A DNA stretch of 64,000 nucleotides from Megaustenia siamemsis (GCA_032433765.1 JAVIAB010000092.1:33020534-33084533); one strand, 5' to 3'. Numbered from the stretch's first letter, positions 11,765 to 22,335 are shown. The notes: a model not told the origin generated them from the letters alone. Program-made: numbers and translations.

Positions 11765-12206
11765 CGTGTAGTTAGAGGAGTACAGCTGGAATGTATAGTT
11801 AGATGAGTACAGCTGGAATATTTAGTTAGATGAGTACAGCTGGAATGTAAAGTTAGAGGAGTACAGCTGGAATATATAGTTAGATGAGTACAGCTGGAAT
11901 GTATAGTTAGAGGAGTACAGCTGGAATATATAGTTAGATGAGTACAGCTGGAATATTTAGTTAGATGAGTACAGCTGGAATGTATAGTTAGAGGCGTACA
12001 GCTGGAATGTATAGTTAGATGACTACAGCTGGAGTGTATAGTTAGATGAGTACAGCTGGAATGTATAGTTAGATGAGTACAGCTGGAATGCATAGTTAGA
12101 GGAGTACAGCTGAAATATTTAGTTATATGAGTACAGCTGAAATATTTAGTTATATGAGTACAGCTGAAATATTAGTTATATGAGTACAGCTGAAATACAC
12201 AGTTAT
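11765..12206. repeat. 27-bp minisatellite, about 16 units
   Basis: The unit is AGTTAGAGGAGTACAGCTGG plus AATGTAT. Again the period is a multiple of three, and the minus strand is open for 118 codons (SSCTHLTI repeats). The right-hand units (12110-12200) form a variant subfamily with TTATATGAGTACAGCTGAA. It lies about 200 bp after the 24-bp array, but the units are unrelated in sequence. Confidence 0.9.
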
Positions 12207-12883
12207 AGAACGACTGCATCACTATCTACAACTGAAGAACACAAATATGGCCAACTGAACAATTCTTCAAGACAAGTTATGGGAACCGGTAAAGGCCTCA
12301 AACGAAACGTAATGTTCGTGACCCGAGCTGGTCTAAATGTCTAAACGCATAGCAACAAGTTATCGATGAAGAAGAGGGAGGGCGTCACAATTAAAAGAAA
12401 AAAAAGACAAAACCACCGGAGTCTAGAATAAACCACGCTATCACAAGAAAAGTCCACAGAGAAAAGTGGGCGATACATTTATCGAGGTAGAGAATACACG
12501 AAAGAAGAGAGACCAGACACCGAGAAAAGGCCCACTCTCCTGAATCAGGCTATAAAACAGAGGCAGCACCAAAACAGAGTGCGAAACTAGGGTCATCTCC
12601 AAAAAATGAGAAAAACAAAATTAACATCGACAGTATCAAAACAAGAGCCAGAACCAAAATTTAAGACATTTACACGTCAAGAAACAAAAGTAAGAAACAT
12701 GAACAGTAGTTTATCCGAAGATGATCAAGGACAAAATAAATCATATGTGGATGTGACAGAATAAAGAGAACTTTTAAAATTGTATTCAACACATAGAGAC
12801 ACGAAGTCATACATATTATGCATTTATATAGTTATTTAGTCCAGGCAAGGAGCCTGTTTTGTTTGTGTTAGCAACTGTGGAGA
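12207..12883. other. Unannotated, purine-rich
   Basis: An A-rich segment with many short ACA/AAG runs and no open frame over 60 codons. No gene is recognised. Confidence 0.4.
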
Positions 12884-12891
12884 CTGTCAAG

Positions 12892-13687
12892 CAGTGGCGT
12901 ATACCGGTTTTGGGGTCTGGGCTACCGCTGACATAATAGATAAAAACATACATTATATTCAGTATGCTAACATACATAAAGTGATATTTTCTAATGACAT
13001 CACTATATATTAAATTACTTACTTATTTATATGTTAATTATATCCGTCTTGTTTGGAACGAAAATGTCTTGATGACTTTGTCATTGAAAGTACTGTTGGG
13101 TTGGTTTCTAAGTTTCTGAGGGAATGATTTCTCAATGGACATTAATGCCAAACCAGATTAGCGTTCTTGTGTCTGAGATGAGCGACAATAAGATTTGATT
13201 CTCTTGAGAGCAGAAAAAGTTCTTTCTACAGATGCTGATGCGCATTACGTAGTTATAAATAGCTAAGGAAGTTCCAGTAATCAGACATAGTTTCACTTTC
13301 ACTTTTAATACTTCTAATTGGCAAAAAAGAGCTAAAATTAACCCATGAAACCGCATTCCTCTAGCGGTAGCACCCGCTATATTATTTTGACTCTCATTTT
13401 TTGAATGTCAAGGTCGTTAATACTAGGTCCGGATAGAGGAAAAATGTACCGCTAGCTACTAGAGGTTTCAATGTAGAGTAGTTTCGGTTTCATTCACAAA
13501 CGTTATAGTGGTCAGATGAAAACCTTGCTTTAATAAATGCATATCAAAGCAAATAAATCATATTTACCTACGAAATGTGTAATGTAATTATTTTTAAAAA
13601 TATAATAAATTATCATTTCCTTTTGTATTTCGTTAATATGTTCAGGCTACCGGCGGTAGATGCGGTATCATAGAGAATACGCCACTG
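12892..13687 (-). mobile_element. hAT DNA transposon remnant with intact ends
   Basis: Seen: the left end CAGTGGCGTATACC and right end GAATACGCCACTG are inverted copies, and both are flanked by the identical 8-bp duplication CTGTCAAG (12884-12891 and 13688-13695). An 8-bp duplication and CAGTGGCGTA ends are hallmarks of hAT elements. At about 13105-13245 the minus strand encodes the hAT C-terminal dimerisation segment (ASVERTFSALKRIKSY), then a stop. At 796 bp it is far below autonomous size, so it is an internally deleted copy. Confidence 0.92.
13105..13245 (-). pseudogene. hAT transposase C-terminal dimerisation remnant
   Basis: Minus-strand translation gives SVERTFSALKRIKS, the conserved core of the hAT dimerisation domain, and a little further on the family's usual Ser-Gly-Leu-Ala-Leu block, interrupted by one TAA codon. 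The rest of the transposase is missing. It lies within the hAT element whose ends are intact. Confidence 0.8.
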
Positions 13688-13695
13688 CTGTCAAG

Positions 13696-14199
13696 GCGAT
13701 CTCGAAAATAAAATTGCATTTGGCCGTTGAGGTGTTTGTGCCTTTTGATATGGTGTGGAGCGAGAGTACTGTCTGACCTGTAAGTTAAAAGAACATTGGG
13801 TGTGATATACACTGTATCACGTGCGTGTGTGTGTGTGTGCATATGTTGGGACAACTATAATAAATTTGCAGCTTTAAATGTAGACTATTCACATCATTAG
13901 CAGGGTGGTATTAAACATCCTGGTTGAACCACAAACTTGACGTTAATTAAGTCCTTCACCTGCTTTTACGATGCAAAGTGTAAAGTTTACATTGACTTAA
14001 TTTCAACAACAGCTAAACATAGAATTAAACAAACAAATTACTGGGGAAATCCCAGCAAAATACCAGCCTGGACTCAAAGCTTACGTCATAGAATCACGTG
14101 ATTTTGTGCTTATATGGTTTATTCAGGCTTCAAATCGCAGATTTAGATTGGCATACAAAATATGCAAGATGATAGTTACCGGAAATATGTTTACAATAC
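13696..14199. other. Unannotated spacer
   Basis: No gene is recognised. A short GT-run lies near 13826. Confidence 0.4.
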
Positions 14200-14502
14200 A
14201 CACGCACATAAGAGTCTTAAAACAACTAAAAATGAAAAGAGAACTACTAAACACAATTCAAACAAGACAAATGCAATTTTTTGGGCCATGTTAAAAGACA
14301 CATCAGCCTACTAAAAGTAATCCTGGAGGGGAAAATGCAATGTAAAAGAGGCAGAGGCAGACCAAGACTAACATGGACGAGTAACATCAAAAGATGGACA
14401 AACCAGCCTATGACAACCTGCACAATCAAAACAAGAGACAGAGCAGAATGGTGCTCCATGGTAGCCAACCTTCGATGCGGAGATGGCACTCGATGATGAT
14501 GA
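14200..14502 (+). mobile_element. RTE-type LINE family B, 3' fragment
   Basis: Translation of the joined frames gives LKQLKMKRELLNTIQTRQMQFFG, then GHVKRHISLLKVILEGKMQCK and the GRPRLTWTSNIKRW block, matching the copy at 16995. One frame change lies near 14281. It ends with the ATGATGATG tail. Confidence 0.8.
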
Positions 14503-15639
14503 CACACGCACATATTTAAAAATCAAGAAACTAATTAAATCATATCAATATATTACATTAAATGTGTAGACTAACAATTGATGTGACGCCACTAGAGCTA
14601 CATCTCTAGAAAAGACGTTCCTGACAGATAATGAATCAGAGTATACTCAAGGAAAAGAGAAGAAAAAGTCTCACACTAACTGTCTTTGTAATCGAATTGT
14701 CTTTTTTCCCTTCTTTCCGTCCCCATTTGCCATTAATCGTCAAGGTAAGATTAGCTTGCGGTTTTTTTTTTTTTTTTGCTATTCTGTTGACATCTCCTGC
14801 TAATAGTTGCAAATATTACGTCAATCCATCTTTTCGTGGTCAGCCCTTGGGTCTGATATTCTCGCAGCGTTTATTGCTGGCACTTTGCGTTGTATTTCGA
14901 TATTTCTGTTTTACACGTAGCCAACCTTTTTTTCTCTCTCTCTTTATTTATGTGTGTATGTATTCAATGTCTAGAATTATTCCAATTCTTCATTTGTGAT
15001 CTTAACTCTCAAGCTGTATCCTAAATCTTCTTATCAGAGATATGGTTACATATCCTAGTTCTTGTTAGCGTGTCTAGGACAGTATAAAACAGATACATTT
15101 CTGAAAGTGAAAGATTTTATATTGTACTAATACTTTTTTTCACTTTAAGTCATCCGTTAAAACCCTTGAGAAGCACGAACTAAATCCATAATGTGACAGC
15201 TTGTCGGATTAACGTTGTCCCAGACTCGTTAATTCTGTAGGAGGTTTCATGTATCGATCAAGGATTATTATTTCTGATGAGCCACTTCCGGTAGGCGGTG
15301 TTTTGTCAATCTCAACCACGTTTATAACTCATGTTAGGTCTATTTATTAGACGTTGTACTGAGTTACAATAGAACTTTAAAAAATAGAATATATTTGTAT
15401 ATATTTATTATTTTAATTGGGGGAGGGGGGAGATGGGGGGTGTGGTTACGTTGCGTAGCGTGAATTACAAGCGCCTGGTTCGGGCAACGCAACTACGTTG
15501 ATTGCCAAAGCCCTGGCCAAGACAGTATTGCGCTCCCCTGCACTGCTATTTTCAAAATGCGTTATTACTACTTTCTTTTTCTCTTCTATTTGAAATTGTG
15601 AACTCCTAAGAACTGTTCAACCGATGGAGCCATACATCA
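14503..15639. other. Unannotated spacer
   Basis: No host exon is recognised. A T-run lies at about 14762-14778, and G-rich tracts near 15420 (GGGGGAGGGGGGAGATGGGG) could form a quadruplex. Confidence 0.4.
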
Positions 15640-15975
15640 CACTCCCCACAGTCCGCACACTCCGCACACATCGCACACTTCCCACATTCACCACACTTCC
15701 CGAAATCCCAACACTCCTCCACTCCTCCCAATTCTCCTCAAACTCCCAACACTCACCCATTCCTCACACTTCCCACACTCCTCCCAATTCTCCTCAAACT
15801 CCCAACACTCACCCCATTCCTCACACTTCCCACACTCCTCCCAATTCTCCTCAAACTCCCAACACTCACCCCATACCTCACACTTCCCACACTCCTCCCA
15901 ATTCTCCTCACACTCCCAACACTCACCCCACTCCTCACACTCCCACCACTCCTCACACTCCCCACGCTCCACCAC
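15640..15975. repeat. 57-bp tandem repeat, about 4 units, C-rich
   Basis: The core unit runs CACACTCCTCCCAATTCTCC, then TCAAACTCCCAACACTCACC and CCATTCCTCACACTTCC. The flanking sequence is built from shorter CACTCC-type motifs. Period 57 is a multiple of three, so a frame of 136 codons rich in Pro, Thr, His and Ser spans it. No coding support is seen. Confidence 0.88.
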
Positions 15976-16208
15976 TTGACGTGGGGTTGGTGTGTGAGAA
16001 AGAGATGTCGTTAATCTACGGTATCATATGTTAGTTTTCTTTTTATTGTGTAAATTAATTCTCAAAATGCTATATTAAGCAGCAGTTTCAATTATCTCAA
16101 CATTGAACACTAATCGCCTAATTGGGGCGCTAACATAATTTATTATTCTCTATTTTTTTTATTCTTCTGTTTTGTGCACCAGTTTCTTTATTTTTTTTTC
16201 AATTCGAT

Positions 16209-16680
16209 TTATTTCTCTGTCTGTCTGTCTTTCTTTCTTTCTTCACTTCCTCTTGTATACAAGACAAGATTTTGTAGAAGACATAAAAATCTAGTTCTCG
16301 CCCTTCTGGCGGCCTCACTCATTGTCAATCGATTTGTTGTAGCGTTTCTGTGATGTTGTCTGTCCCACCTTACTCTTGGTCTGCCTCTTGCTCTTCTCCC
16401 ATCTCCTCTTTCATATAAGCTTTTTAATGGTAAGGAATCACACGGCATTTTTTTTCTAGAAGGGCAAACCAGTTTATTTGTTGTTTCTGTATGTAGCTTA
16501 GGATTGATTGGTTCAATGCCTAATCTTTCTCTAATAATATAATTTCTGATTCTGTCTTTTCTGGTTACTCTAATCACTTTTCTCAGACATTGCATCTTCC
16601 TATCTTCATCGTTTCTTATCCCAAATGTTCCCTGTACATCTCCGATATTATCAACCTACTCTCTCCTAAGCCTATTTATA
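16209..16680 (-). mobile_element. RTE-type LINE fragment, minus strand
   Basis: The minus frame at 16595-16209 reads MQCLRKVIRVTRKDRIRNYI, then RERLGIEP and the RARGRPRVRW block, which is the C-terminal end of an RTE-like polyprotein. It is more diverged than families A-C and has no clear full-length relative here. Confidence 0.7.
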
Positions 16681-16994
16681 GAATTCTACGCTCTCTGCGT
16701 TCATAAATCTACAGCAATATGGTTCTATCCAAGCTGTTGCTTGTTAGATCACGTGACATCCTGATGTCAGCATAATTTATTATTTTTTACAGTTATAAGA
16801 AGTTTTTTTTTTCGTTTGGGACTATGATATTGTTGACGGTTTTATGGACTTTTCTAGTTCGCGATGTAGTTTCTGGAAAAGATGCTTACAGTATTTTCTC
16901 ATTTTCCATATCTTTTTTTACCTTTAGGAATTTTCTTTCAGGGTACGCGTTTCGTTTACATATGTCTGATCTATTTTAAAGTAATTGATTTGCC

Positions 16995-17732
16995 TTGCCA
17001 ATTTTACACTACTATATCAATTTCAAATATGGACTAGATATGAATATAAAAAAGACTAAAACTATGATCATAAACAAAGAAAATTCTCAAGACCTACAAT
17101 TAAATATCAAAGTTGAAGGAATACATCTAGAGACAGTCCAGAGCTACAACTACCTGGGACATACTATAACCAGTGATGGAAAATGTACAACTGAAATAAA
17201 TAAAACAATAGGAATGTCAAAAAGTAATTTCAATGCCATGAAAAATATACTAACATCAAAACAAATAACACCAGGGCTGAAACTAAAAATAGCGAAATGT
17301 TACATCTTCTCAATATTTCTGTATAGTGCAGAAACATGGACTTTAGACCAGGAAACAGAACAGAAAATTGAAGCCTTTGAAATGTGGATTTATAGAAGAA
17401 TAGGTAGAATTGGATGGAAAGAAAAGAAAACAAACGAAGAAGTTTTAAAACAACTAAAAATGAAAAAACAACTACTAAACACAATTAGAGCAAGACAAAT
17501 GAAATTTTTGGGTCATGTTAAAAGACACAACAGTCTAATAAAAGTAATATTAGAAGGAAAATACAAGGTAAAAGAGGCAGACCAAGACTAACATGGACGA
17601 GTAACATCAAAAGATGGACAAGTCAGCTTATGGCAATCTGCACCATCAAAGCAAGAGACAGAGTGGAATGGCGCTCCATGGTAGCCAACCTTCGATGCGG
17701 AGAGGGCACTCAATGATGACGATGATGATATC
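16995..17732 (+). mobile_element. RTE-type LINE family B, longest copy
   Basis: A 198-residue open frame (to 17591) covers the RT C-terminal region: MNIKKTKTMIINKEN, then SYNYLGHTITSDGKC, AETWTLDQETEQKIEAFEMW, RRIGRIGWKEKKTNEEVL and KFLGHVKRHNSLIKVILEG. The frame is lost just before the GRPRLTW block, and the copy ends in GATGACGATGATGAT at about 17732. It is 5'-truncated and lacks the catalytic YADD box. It serves as the reference for the fragments at 3405, 14200, 23520 and 55720. Confidence 0.88.
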
Positions 17733-17934
17733 AATTTCACATCTCAAATACAAATTCTCCTAATATCCTTGATTTTAGCAACATGCTGTTTCTGTGTGGC
17801 CAGATTTCAATTATTTTCACGGTGCATGGTAGCCTCATATAGAGAAAGTTTGTTTGCCGCCTTCTTAGAGTTCACTCGTTATGTAGGCGTAGAAGCGCTG
17901 TGTCACTAGTTTACTACATAACCACGATATCCGT

Positions 17935-18018
17935 AGCCTACGCCATTCTGAAGGACATTCTCGTGTATTGTCACACTAGACAAGAAATGTAGGGAACAGA
18001 ACTCAGTCGTGGTCAATG
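17935..18018 (+). mobile_element. RNase H LINE copy 2, left part
   Basis: It matches copy 1 at about 8940-9022 (GGACATTCTCGTGT..., AGTCGTGGTCAATG). The copy is interrupted exactly after GTCAATG by the solo LTR and resumes at 19247. Confidence 0.85.
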
Positions 18019-18094
18019 TGTGACAGTGTGACTCATCCATGTAGGATAATGAGAGGTAGAGGAGGAGAATAAAGAAACGATACGCCGAAAAATA

Positions 18095-18650
18095 AGGAAA
18101 CGATACGCCGAAGATGAAACTGAATCGGGGAAGTTCAGACGAAGGTTAGTTCGGCAGATACTCGTAGTGCGGCGTAGTGTTACCCGCTCTTCAACGGGGG
18201 CCACAACAATGAGACAAATGAGTTCGGCGACTAGCCAGTAACACGAGGAGTTCGGCAGACACTCGCGGCGTAGTGTTGCGCGCTCTTCAACGGGGGCCAC
18301 AACAATGAGACAAAAGAGTTCGGCGACTAGCCAGTAGCACCAGGAGTTCGGCAGATACTCGCGGCGTAGTGTTGGGCGCTCTTCAACGGGGGCCACAACA
18401 ATGAGACAAAAGAGTTCGGCGACTCGCCAGTAACACCAGGAGTTCGGCAGATACTCGCGGCGTAGTGTTGGGCGCTCTTCAACGGGGGCCACAACAATGA
18501 GACAAATGATTTCGGCGACTCGCCAGTAGCACCAGGAGTTCGGCAGATACTCGCGGCGTAGTGTTACCCGTTCTTCAACCGGGGCCACAACAATGAGACA
18601 AAAGAGTTCGGCGACTCGCCAGTAACACGAGGAGTTCGGCAGACACTCGC
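18095..18650. repeat. 96-bp tandem array in the LTR U3 region
   Basis: The block TCAACGGGGGCCACAACAAT recurs at 18191, 18287, 18383, 18479 and (variant) 18575, an exact 96-bp spacing. Each unit also holds AGTTCGGCAGATACTCG and a GGCGACTCGCCAGTA segment. The array sits upstream of the TATA box, as enhancer repeats often do in LTRs. Because 96 is divisible by three, the minus strand shows a 191-codon open frame, which I regard as incidental. Confidence 0.92.
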
Positions 18651-18661
18651 ATTAGAGAGAG

Positions 18662-18669
18662 TATATAAA
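18662..18669 (+). promoter_or_regulatory. TATA box of the solo LTR
   Basis: TATATAAA lies about 10 bases after the last 96-bp unit and about 390 bases before the AATAAA signal. It is the likely pol II core promoter of the LTR. Confidence 0.65.
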
Positions 18670-19060
18670 CTCGAGACCGGAGAAACGGAAGAGGGAGGGA
18701 GATTGAGCATACCGGACAGGCAGAGAGCAGAGACAGTGGAAATGCAGTGAAGTAGGTAGATGCCTGCCTCTAGGCAGATGTTAGAGTTAGGACTTACAAA
18801 ATGTAATAGTACGTTTAGAGAATATTGTGATAATCGAATTAAGAAAGTAAAATAGCGTAAAGCAGTCCAGCTGTAGCAACTAGAGATCAAGTCTGGTTAC
18901 CAGTAAGTTCCTCAGAATAGCCAGATACGATCAATAAGTTACTGACAATTAATTATCGCCTGTCGGCTATGTCATGTAACACAATTGTGCAAGAATATAT
19001 ATGAAACATGTTGAGTGAATCAGAGACATTGTCAAACTATTGTAAACAGTAGAAATCTTC

Positions 19061-19066
19061 AATAAA
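19061..19066 (+). promoter_or_regulatory. Poly(A) signal of the solo LTR
   Basis: AATAAA followed by a T/G-rich stretch (GACTTTGTTGATACTTGTTC), as expected at the R/U5 border. Confidence 0.6.
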
Positions 19067-19246
19067 GACTTTGTTGATACTTGTTCAAAAACTGTCATTT
19101 GAGTTGTGAGTGTCACTATAGATATATGAGCGAAAGCAACAAGATATGAAAGAACTGATGATAGATCAACAAGATAACCAGATATCAAATCGACAATAAG
19201 AGATTCATTAAGAAAACTCAACTACAAAAGCAAGAGTACTGCCACA

Positions 19247-19970
19247 AATGCGGAGGTTAACGGTCTCATCTGGGATAACACCGATGAGAAAGATGCAATC
19301 ATCTATACAGACGGATCTGTAATACAACTCCAAAGGAGTGCATGGGCATTTACAGCACGCTCGGCAGGCAGAATAGTCAAGGAAGACAGTGGTGCATACG
19401 TTATGACCACGAGTAGCATGAAGATGGAGATGATGGCAGTGACTAGGACATTCATCTGGTTAGAGTCACAAGACTATACCCACGCCTGTATACTGAGTGA
19501 TTCGCTGAGTATGATTTTAAAAAAATGGAGGCGGGCTCTGTACGTAACCAATGGTTAAAGTCATTGAAGAAGTCAAAAATACGAAAGGTCACCTTTGTCT
19601 ACGTCCCATGACATGCGGGAGTACAGGGAAATGAAAGAGCGTACAGGTTTGCTATCTGCGCTATCGTTGAGGACGGGCATCCAATGGATTAGGCGAACAA
19701 TATAAATGTCCTCCGAGATGTGGGAAGAGCACAGGACTTCGACAACCATGAGTCCACGTCACTCCTTCGGATGAAAGAGATGGGAGTTAAGATGGGCGTA
19801 GCCAGAACCGAGAAACTTATTGGACGTGTAAAAATACTAATCAACCAACACAGAACTGGAGTCGTCAGTCGCTGGACACTGCGAGACTTGCTGAGGAGGG
19901 GATCTGAGCACCTATGGACATGTTCGGAGTGCAATAATGATGACCCGCTAATAACTCAATAGCCACGATA
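19247..19970 (+). mobile_element. RNase H LINE copy 2, right part
   Basis: It continues copy 2 after the solo LTR. The frames give VNGLIWDNTDEKDAIIYTDG, then the HAGVQGNERAYRFA region near 19620 and the C-terminal [20 protein letters not shown] block (19720-19962) ending in SEHLWTCSEC. It is close to copy 1 in sequence but has its own frameshifts. Confidence 0.85.
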
Positions 19971-20096
19971 TCTGAGCCTGTCGGCTCGATACCTTCGTCT
20001 TCGACATGCAAGAGTAGTTTTGTTAATAACTTTTTGCCAGGACAGTGACTATTTTTGGCCTACTCTTGTCGATTTGCACCCTAACTAAGTTACCTA

Positions 20097-20290
20097 AGCT
20101 GGCCGTGTGTGCTAGCGTTTGTTTCTCATAGCAAGGCACTGTGTCGAGGAGTACGGGTTCGATTATGCTTAGGGCTGGCTATTTCTTATTGTCTGTTGTT
20201 GATTATTTGGCAATCTTTTTCCGAGTATTGTAAACATACCTCTCTCTACTGAGATGATTCGGTGAAAACTTCGTGTTGTGGGTTACTGCA
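20097..20290 (+). mobile_element. SINE-like family D, copy 1
   Basis: The segment with GCTAGCGTTTGTTTCTCATA, AGGAGTACGGGTTCGATTA (box B-like) and TCCGAGTATTGTAAACATAC matches 22365-22560. A tRNA-like origin is suggested only by the box B match and the GC-rich head. The ends are not resolved. Confidence 0.5.
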
Positions 20291-20329
20291 AGTTACGATT
20301 TTTCTGTTTATCTTATACGACTTCAGCAT

Positions 20330-20439
20330 ACACTGTCGGTTAGTCAACCAATGGATCGGGCGAACGTCATCGATACCTTCCGAGATGCAGGTGGGGCACA
20401 GGACTTTGACAACCATTAGTCCTCATCACTCTTTCGGAT
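20330..20439 (+). mobile_element. RNase H LINE copy 3, left part
   Basis: It matches the region after the RNase H domain in copies 1 and 2 (CCAATGGATCGGGCGAACGT; GGACTTTGACAACCATTAGT). It is interrupted after CACTCTTTCGGAT by repeat C and resumes at 20818. Confidence 0.75.
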
Positions 20440-20817
20440 GCTTGCTTACGTTCGCCCGATGACTAAAGTATTCTAGAGTATTCGTAGACTGTAGAATTCC
20501 TCTTCGTCAACCGCCCTTAAAAGAACGTTAAGTGGACGTGTCTGCGTTGTGTTGTGGTTTGCAGTATAACTGTTATATTTGCGCCTTTCGGCCCAACACA
20601 TCCGACTTCAGCACGACATTTTTTAGTACCGGGTTGTCTTCTCTCTTCGATCCCTGCTCGCATGGCCAGACTAGACAGGTTAGTCTGTTACTAGAGGCAC
20701 CGTGGAGAGGTGGAGCAGGGTCTGTATGGTTTAGGTTCACCGATCCTGGCGCAAGCCATCAGCTGTGGGTCGCTGACAACTTCCAGCTCTGGTGCTGGGA
20801 GAAGGCGCCTTCGCCTC
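20440..20817 (-). mobile_element. Dispersed repeat C (SINE-size), copy 1
   Basis: A 378-bp insertion bounded by the 13-bp duplication CACTCTTTCGGAT (20427-20439 and 20818-20830), inside a LINE whose uninterrupted sequence is seen at 9520 and 19755. Its + strand starts GCTTGCTTACGTTCGCCCGA and ends GCGCCTTCGCCTC. A second full copy lies at 27968-28330 and a partial inverted one at 53515-53700. The duplication length implies LINE-type mobilisation. No clear tRNA, 7SL or 5S head is recognised, so the strand is a guess. Confidence 0.75.
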
Positions 20818-21020
20818 CACTCTTTCGGATAAAAGCATTGAAAGTTCAGATGGGCACAGCCAAAAACGAGAAACTTAGTGGGCGTATACAAGTATTTATC
20901 AACCACACAGAACTGGAGTCGTCCGTCGCTGGACGTTGCAGGACTTACTTAGGAGGGGATCTGAGCACCTATGGACATGTTCGGAGTGCAATGATAATGA
21001 TCCACAAATAACTAATTAAT
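20818..21020 (+). mobile_element. RNase H LINE copy 3, right part
   Basis: It resumes the LINE after repeat C: MGTAKNEKLSGRIQVFINH, then SEHLWTCSECN-like sequence shifted by frame, ending in the ATAACTAATTAATTC tail. Confidence 0.78.
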
Positions 21021-21460
21021 TCAATACACTGTCATTTGAGTACGTAGTTGCTTTTCTCTAGATCTAGATTGATTATACTGTTTCATGTCTCTCATGGGGT
21101 ACAGTAGAATATATTGTGGTTTACTGATCTTGATGCAAACAATCTATTATGGGTCGCCGATCAAGACTTTTGTTGCTGTTTGACGTCTTGAAAGCGAATG
21201 GACCAGAAACATTGAAAAATCATTTAATCATATTTGTAGTCCACATCGGATTTTACGTTTATTTTTACTTTATACATTGTGGAAGAATATATTTTTTTTT
21301 TAAATCAATGAAATTTCTGAACATAAAAATTGTGAGAAAAAACTTGGCTTTTAAAAAAGCCAAAAGAAAACCATGATTGTGCAAAGAAACAAATATGTTT
21401 GTCTATGCAGGCAAGAAAGCATTTAAAAAAGGAATTTTACGCGACATTTTTTTTTGGCTT
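21021..21460. other. Unannotated spacer
   Basis: No gene is recognised. The 21149 frame (75 codons) has no similarity I can identify. Confidence 0.35.
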
Positions 21461-21790
21461 CATCATCATCAAGTACCGGGCCTGCTGACGTAGGTGATCA
21501 TGTCTCTACACAACCTTCGATCTCGGCAGCTATTGATCATTTCTGTTGTTGACCTTCTGCCAAGCTGTTCTCTTAAGCTGTCTGGTATTTTTTCTCTTTG
21601 TTTCCCCCTATCTCTTCCTCCCTCAATTTTTCCAGTTGTTACAATATATTCCGGTTGTTATCTTCTCATTACATGGCCAAAAAATGATGATTGTTTCTTC
21701 CTAATATTGGAAATTAGCTCTCTTTTTGCTTTGACCTCTTTCAGAACACTTTCATTACTCTTCTTTTTTTTGCTTACCATTCTTTAAAAA
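21461..21790 (-). mobile_element. RTE-type LINE family A, 3' fragment
   Basis: The minus strand encodes the C-terminal [21 protein letters not shown] block. The + strand begins with the family's (CAT)n CAAGTACCGGGCCTGCTGAC end. It is truncated at an A-rich tract near 21785. Confidence 0.85.
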
Positions 21791-21984
21791 AAAAAAAAAA
21801 AAAATACATAAAATTAAGATGCTAATTAGTAAGTATTTAAGAAACACCTGTCTTTCTATATCTTGTGCATGAGGTAACTTTTGCTGACAATAACGGACAT
21901 ATTCCTTTCCTGTGGTGACCAAGAAAGAAATTAAAATGCAGATAGACGTGACAAATCAACTAGTGAAGAAGTAAGTGAAATTAA

Positions 21985-22335
21985 CACGCGCCCAACAATA
22001 TCATCTTCTGTATAACCAAGAAAAGAAAGTGGGCATAAATTGGCCCATGTACTGAAAAGAGACAACAAGTGAATCGCAGGGCAAGCCCTCAAATTGAAAA
22101 CAGAGGGCAAAAAAGAGGCTGCACTAAATTTTAAAAACAACCACTGAGGCGAGAGGCAACAACAACAGGCATCGGTTGCCGAGGTTGAGAGGCTCCCCTA
22201 GAATAGGTGTGTGTGTACCGAAATATAATGCGGGTTCTGTGCAAAGTCTGATACTTAAAGTCAAATATCGTCGAACATAATAGTCTAGAATGTCTGCTCT
22301 ATGTGCCGTCTTCAGCTAGAGAGGGTAATAGTCAG
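21985..22335 (+). mobile_element. RTE-type LINE family D, 3' fragment
   Basis: It shares with 40190-40535 the block GGTTCTGTGCAAAGTCTGAT and the block TAGAATGTCTGCTCTATGTG, and holds a GHVLKRDNK-like segment near 22040. It is a highly decayed LINE 3' end. Confidence 0.6.

Larger units (their letters stand above)
18019..19246 (+). mobile_element. Solo LTR of an LTR retrotransposon
   Basis: Seen: 1228 bp starting TGTGACAGTGTG and ending CTGCCACA, so the ends are short inverted repeats (TGTGACAGT against TGTGGCAGT). It is flanked by AATG at 18015-18018 and 19247-19250. Removing it and one AATG restores the uninterrupted LINE sequence seen at 9010-9030. Inside are a 96-bp repeat array, a TATA box TATATAAA at 18662-18669 and a poly(A) signal AATAAA at 19061-19066, in the order expected of U3-R-U5. 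No internal gag/pol lies beside it, so recombination between two LTRs is the likely origin. Clade unknown; the 4-bp duplication fits Gypsy-like elements. Confidence 0.85.

Noticed and set aside
15640..15975. Proline/threonine-rich secreted or structural protein
   Set aside because: The frame is a consequence of a 57-bp tandem repeat. There is no signal peptide, splice site or conservation between units beyond the DNA repeat.
18013..18588. 191-codon minus-strand frame with repeated VAPVEERPTLRREYLPNSWC-like units
   Set aside because: It is the antisense reading of the 96-bp repeats in the solo LTR, whose period is divisible by three.
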